From positions 20,979,510 through 21,043,509 of the forward strand of contig OZ024796.1 in assembly GCA_964017045.1 (NCBI GenBank): 64,000 bases of DNA. The letters run 5' to 3'. This document shows, in pieces, positions 60,713 through 64,000 of this stretch. This DNA comes from Omphiscola glabra. Its lineage: Eukaryota; Mollusca; Gastropoda; Lymnaeidae. Every line of letters starts with the position of its first letter. The first letter of the stretch is position 1. Made by a program: the position numbers and the translations under genes. The notes beneath the pieces are model-generated. The model ran no database searches. It had not been told where the DNA came from and worked only from the letters and a program-made list of their open reading frames with translations.

Positions 60713-60890
60713 AACCTCAGAGGAAAACGGCTCAAAGGCAGACCTAGGCTCAGGTGGATGGATGATATAGAATAAGATCTAAAGTAGCTGGGAATTCAAG
60801 AATGGAAAAGAAAAACATCAGTAAGGTCTGAGTGGAAGGAAATGGTGAGGCATGTCAAATCCCTACACCGCTGTAGCGCCACGGGGATGG
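60713..60890 (+). pseudogene. Non-LTR retrotransposon C-terminal tail (fragment)
   Basis: One plus frame reads LKGRPRLRWMDDIE, a stop, DLK, a second stop, then LGIQEWKRKTSVRSEWKEMV and RHVKSLHRCSA. This is the GRPRLRW..D..E tail of LINE-type reverse transcriptases. Two in-frame stops show it is dead. The copy-2 duplication at 61604 lacks this tail. Confidence 0.75.
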
Positions 60891-61603
60891 ATGGATGGAA
60901 GTGATGGGGTCGGCAAAATCCCTTTCGTAACCTAAAATAAATATTTCCGTATTGTGTACAGATCTTTGTTTAATTAGAATACACTTATGTATGGTAATTA
61001 CAGGGGCGTCACGCGGTGGCCCCCACAGAGGAAATCTTACTGAATTTTGTGCCGAGGAAATTGTAGTGGGTGGGGCAAGGGGGAGAGAGAGAGAGAGAGA
61101 CATTGCCGCCCAGGTCAATGAATAATGGAACGTATAATGAGCCGGTGAAAGACAAGATCCTTTTATAAGAAGATTAGTCAGTTCAGGGTCAATGGCCGTC
61201 CCCCTAATCCCGCCCCTGGTCTGCTCATCGCCATCATTGTCATTGCAAAGCGTGCCACGTTATTCCGGCTCTGAAGGTCTTGTCAATGCCGCGGTCCGTA
61301 TCGCAACGGTCCGTCTCAGTTGTTCACAAAACGAACTTTGTGTAAACAGTAATTACAAACCTTTTAATGCAGACTGGAATAATTGAGCGAGACGGGTGTT
61401 GCACCGGGGATGTTAGCAGGACCGTTGTAACGGCATTGCAGGGATTTGCAAGGCACTGGGGCTCATTGAAGGTCGCATGGGACCAGGGTGGGGGGGGCAG
61501 TTGTAAGGGATGTACAGGAATCAGAATGCAAGACGTTAGGGCAGTGTAGGCTCAGGGAAATGTACAGCACTGGTTCTCATTGAAGGATGCGTGAGACGGG
61601 GGC
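60891..61603. other. Unique spacer, no gene seen
   Basis: Contains GGATGGATGG and a short (GA)n (61084-61101). A third partial copy of ATGTACAGGAATCAGAAT lies at about 61511. No supported gene. Confidence 0.4.
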
Positions 61604-61926
61604 AGATGTAGGTGATGTACAGGAATCAGAATACAGTTCAGCCAAGATTTCTCCTCAAACAATTTTTAGGGTCGTTAGCTGATGGCCATATGAAACATTC
61701 AAAAAACATTTGAGTGCATGAAGGCACTAACGATCAGTTATACTTTTAAAAAGAAGTCGCTATTCCTGCAATCTCCTTGCATCAAAAGTGAGTCCTCAAT
61801 AAAGCTTAAACTTCCATCTTTATGGCACAGCTGGGTGCGATGCTGAGGCAGACTTTTAATCTAAAGGTAATGAGGAGGTTAGAAAAAAGTATGACAAACT
61901 GATTCTTCTGTCTAGACTTCAAGTAG
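61604..61926. repeat. 327-bp direct duplication, copy 2
   Basis: Same as 60380-60706 with scattered substitutions and small deletions. It stops within the shared TCTAGACTTCA segment and runs into unrelated sequence. Confidence 0.92.
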
Positions 61927-61970
61927 CTGAAGTTTTGACAGTAAACTATTACCCATACGCATTACTTATT

Positions 61971-62467
61971 AGGGGTCGTTCGAATTTGTGACACTTTGTG
62001 ACGGGGGGGGGGGGGGGGAGTAAAAAAAATTGTGACATCACGTGTTTGTTTGTTTTTTAGGGGGGGGGGGGCTTTTTTTTAATTTAGAATTTCTCAAGCT
62101 TTGAAAAATCTTTACTTAATTAATTTTAAAAACATTAATTTGAGGTCGAAATTACCTCAGATAGTATAGATACTATGAACTCAGTCACTCACACCCTTTG
62201 CGTATATCGAAAAAATGACGCAAAAACCGTTGTGGCCATTTTACATTCGGCTTATGGATGACTTCGTTGTTTCGCGTCACAGTTTTCTAATTACTAAAAA
62301 TACTACATCTTAATCCATCTTTGGGAAAATGTTAAAAAATATAATAAAATCTTAGTTTATTGATGAAAATCTTACGTATGTTTTGATTTTATTAGGTGGG
62401 ACGTGACAGGGGGGAGGGGGTCTAAAAAGGTCATTTTTGCAGGAGGTAATTTACGAACGACCCTTTA
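61971..62467. mobile_element. Possible MITE with AGGGGTCGTTCG ends
   Basis: Opposing ends AGGGGTCGTTCGAATT (61971) and AATTTACGAACGACCCT (to 62463) enclose about 490 bp with shared GTGACGGGGG / GGACGTGACAGGGGGG motifs near each end. TTA occurs at both outer edges, which would fit a 3-bp PIF/Harbinger-type duplication. That is a short signal and could be chance. Confidence 0.55.
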
Positions 62468-62673
62468 TAGGTGTTTTTTTCCTTTAATCCCCACCCCCCC
62501 CCCCCCTATACCAATACACACACACTCGCGTGCTCGCGCACTTCCCCCACCCCCCAAAAAAACAAAAAAAGTATTTTAAAAAAAAAAAAGATGAAATTTC
62601 ACGTATTACCCTTAATTACTCCTATGCCCCCCCCCCCATACACACCCACCCCCGACCTGTGTCGGACGTGACG

Positions 62674-62972
62674 GTTACCAGAAATTTGATCGAACGAAAT
62701 TTCGTCGACGGAAAATTGATCGACGGTAATTTGATCGAACGGACATTTGGTCGAATCTTTTTTTCAGTTCAGACGTTAAAATTGTCGTCAAATTTCTTTT
62801 TGAACTCACTATACTATATAGTAAAACAAAATAATGCGTTCAAAAAGAAATTTGACGCAAAATTTTAACGTATAAACTAAAAAAAACGATTCGACCAAAT
62901 TTCCGTTCGATCAAATTTCTGTCGATCAATTTTCCGTCGACGCAATTTCTTTCGATCAAATTTCCGGATAAG
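62674..62972. mobile_element. Palindromic GATCGA-rich MITE, full-length copy
   Basis: A 299-bp segment with long inverted arms built of AAATTTGATCGAACG, AAATTTCGTCGACGG and AAAATTGATCGACGG blocks around an AT-rich core. It is flanked by an 11-bp direct repeat CGGACGTGACG at 62663-62673 and 62973-62983. Long inverted repeats with a 9-11-bp duplication fit Mutator-like elements. It has no coding capacity. The partner copy at 44686 has a shorter left arm and an 8-bp flank match. Confidence 0.82.
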
Positions 62973-62983
62973 CGGACGTGACG

Positions 62984-64000
62984 CCTGCACTACTGCTCCT
63001 AGTTTTTGTTTGCTCTCGCACGTTGTGACGTGAACAGTAGCTGGCTTTGATTTTTAAATAGTCCTTCCCATTTATGAAAGTCTTTGAAGCTATTTAACGA
63101 CGGTTGGACCGTCAGATCAAAGGGATGGACTTATCGGATTTTCAAATGATTCAAACAAAAATTAGAAAATATTGCTAGTCACGTGATCGATTATTTTTTT
63201 TTTTTCTTAAAAAAAACAAACCCATAATGGAATAGTAAAAATAACGGTGTAATTAAAGAATATGGAAATCTTTGGTCTTCACGGTACCTTCAAGAAGAGA
63301 ATTGTATTATTCTTGTTATCATTAACATACACTTTTTTAATATTATTTTTGGTAGCATACATTACTGAACTAAATTAATTTGTTGATCTTTCAATCACTG
63401 GTCGTTCCTTATACTTATTGACAAGATGGATTATTGTACATTTTGCTTGGATGAAAGGTTGGCGAAAGTTGCGTTGATATTTCTGATGATAAGTTGAACT
63501 TTAGATTAATGTTTTGAAGACACTTTTATTTTGAGACTTTACTCAGCTTCATAATCAAAGCTAATATTGAATCTCTCCACTCGCTATTTAACGCGATGAG
63601 GAGCTTCTATAGAGTCTCAAGTGCCTGGCCTTTAACTCTGAGAGAAACGCAAACATTTGTCTTGACTTTCGACTTGAACCATTTCACACTTAAGAGGTCG
63701 GAAGCAACCCACCTGTCTGAGGAGACTGGATAAATTTGCATATCTGACCCGTGGACAACTTCAAAGGATCCTGTCGTACATTTGAATGTTTTACTTGAAA
63801 AATTGTTGCCAGAACTCGCCCCCGCCCCTCCCCCCCCCCCCCCCCAGGTCAACGACGTCATAAGTTTACTTTCGCGAATGTAGAGTTACGTTACGTGGCT
63901 TTGACACTTTCATCTGTTTTAAGAGTTTTGACTCGTTAAATGAACAATACGTAACCAAGGACAGTAAACAATTGTACAAAGAGCAATCCGTAACCAAGAT
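62984..64000. other. Unique sequence to window end, no gene seen
   Basis: AT-rich with a poly-C tract at about 63829-63845; an 84-codon minus frame (63607-63861) shows no domain. Confidence 0.4.

Noticed and set aside
61003..61060. CAGGGGCGTCACGCGG as a MITE end
   Set aside because: No matching inverted end or target duplication nearby.

Overview
The window looks like non-genic, repeat-rich DNA from an animal genome. I could not support a single host protein-coding gene, tRNA, rRNA or operon-like structure. Almost every open frame is either a simple-repeat translation or part of a mobile element. A mollusc, perhaps a gastropod, is my best guess. The grounds are weak: two SPIN-like hAT elements (a family I recall being reported from a pond snail), mollusc-like non-LTR retrotransposon tails and very abundant minisatellites. 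The species is not determined.

The dominant feature is tandem repetition. About 35 distinct arrays, with units of 4 to 59 bp, occupy roughly 30% of the 64 kb by my own addition of array lengths. The largest are a 46-bp minisatellite (1-1968), a nearly 2-kb TATC microsatellite (24181-26174), two related 32-bp satellites back to back (18830-20120), a 36-bp array (32560-33420), a 59-bp array (52905-54200) and a 16-bp array with higher-order blocks (55440-57380).

The only long coding region is one Ty3/gypsy-type LTR retrotransposon on the minus strand (35446-42032). It has 601/602-bp LTRs that differ at only three places, a 5-bp target duplication (CAGCT) and a clear polypurine tract. Its pol order is protease, integrase, reverse transcriptase, RNase H, so integrase comes before reverse transcriptase. 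This is the Gmr1-type arrangement, and its Gag contains a SCAN-like segment. Gag-Pro-Pol lies in one frame broken by two in-frame stops, with a further frame change inside RNase H. This copy is therefore young but probably inactive.

Scattered between the arrays are short non-autonomous DNA transposons, many recognisable by terminal inverted repeats plus target duplications. They include two SPIN-like hAT elements (30799-30997, 42086-42283), one other hAT-type element (4520-4709), a family of about eight elements with CAGTGGCGTAGC-like ends, a GCAGGCCTG-ended pair, a palindromic GATCGA-rich pair (44686-44925, 62674-62972) and one AGGGGTCGTTCG-ended element. Three degraded non-LTR retrotransposon C-terminal tails lie at about 22.1, 49.1 and 60.7 kb. 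A GC-rich 583-bp insertion with a perfect 12-bp flanking duplication lies at 17270-17852.

The remaining stretches are AT-rich single-copy-looking DNA with homopolymer runs, in which I see no supported feature.
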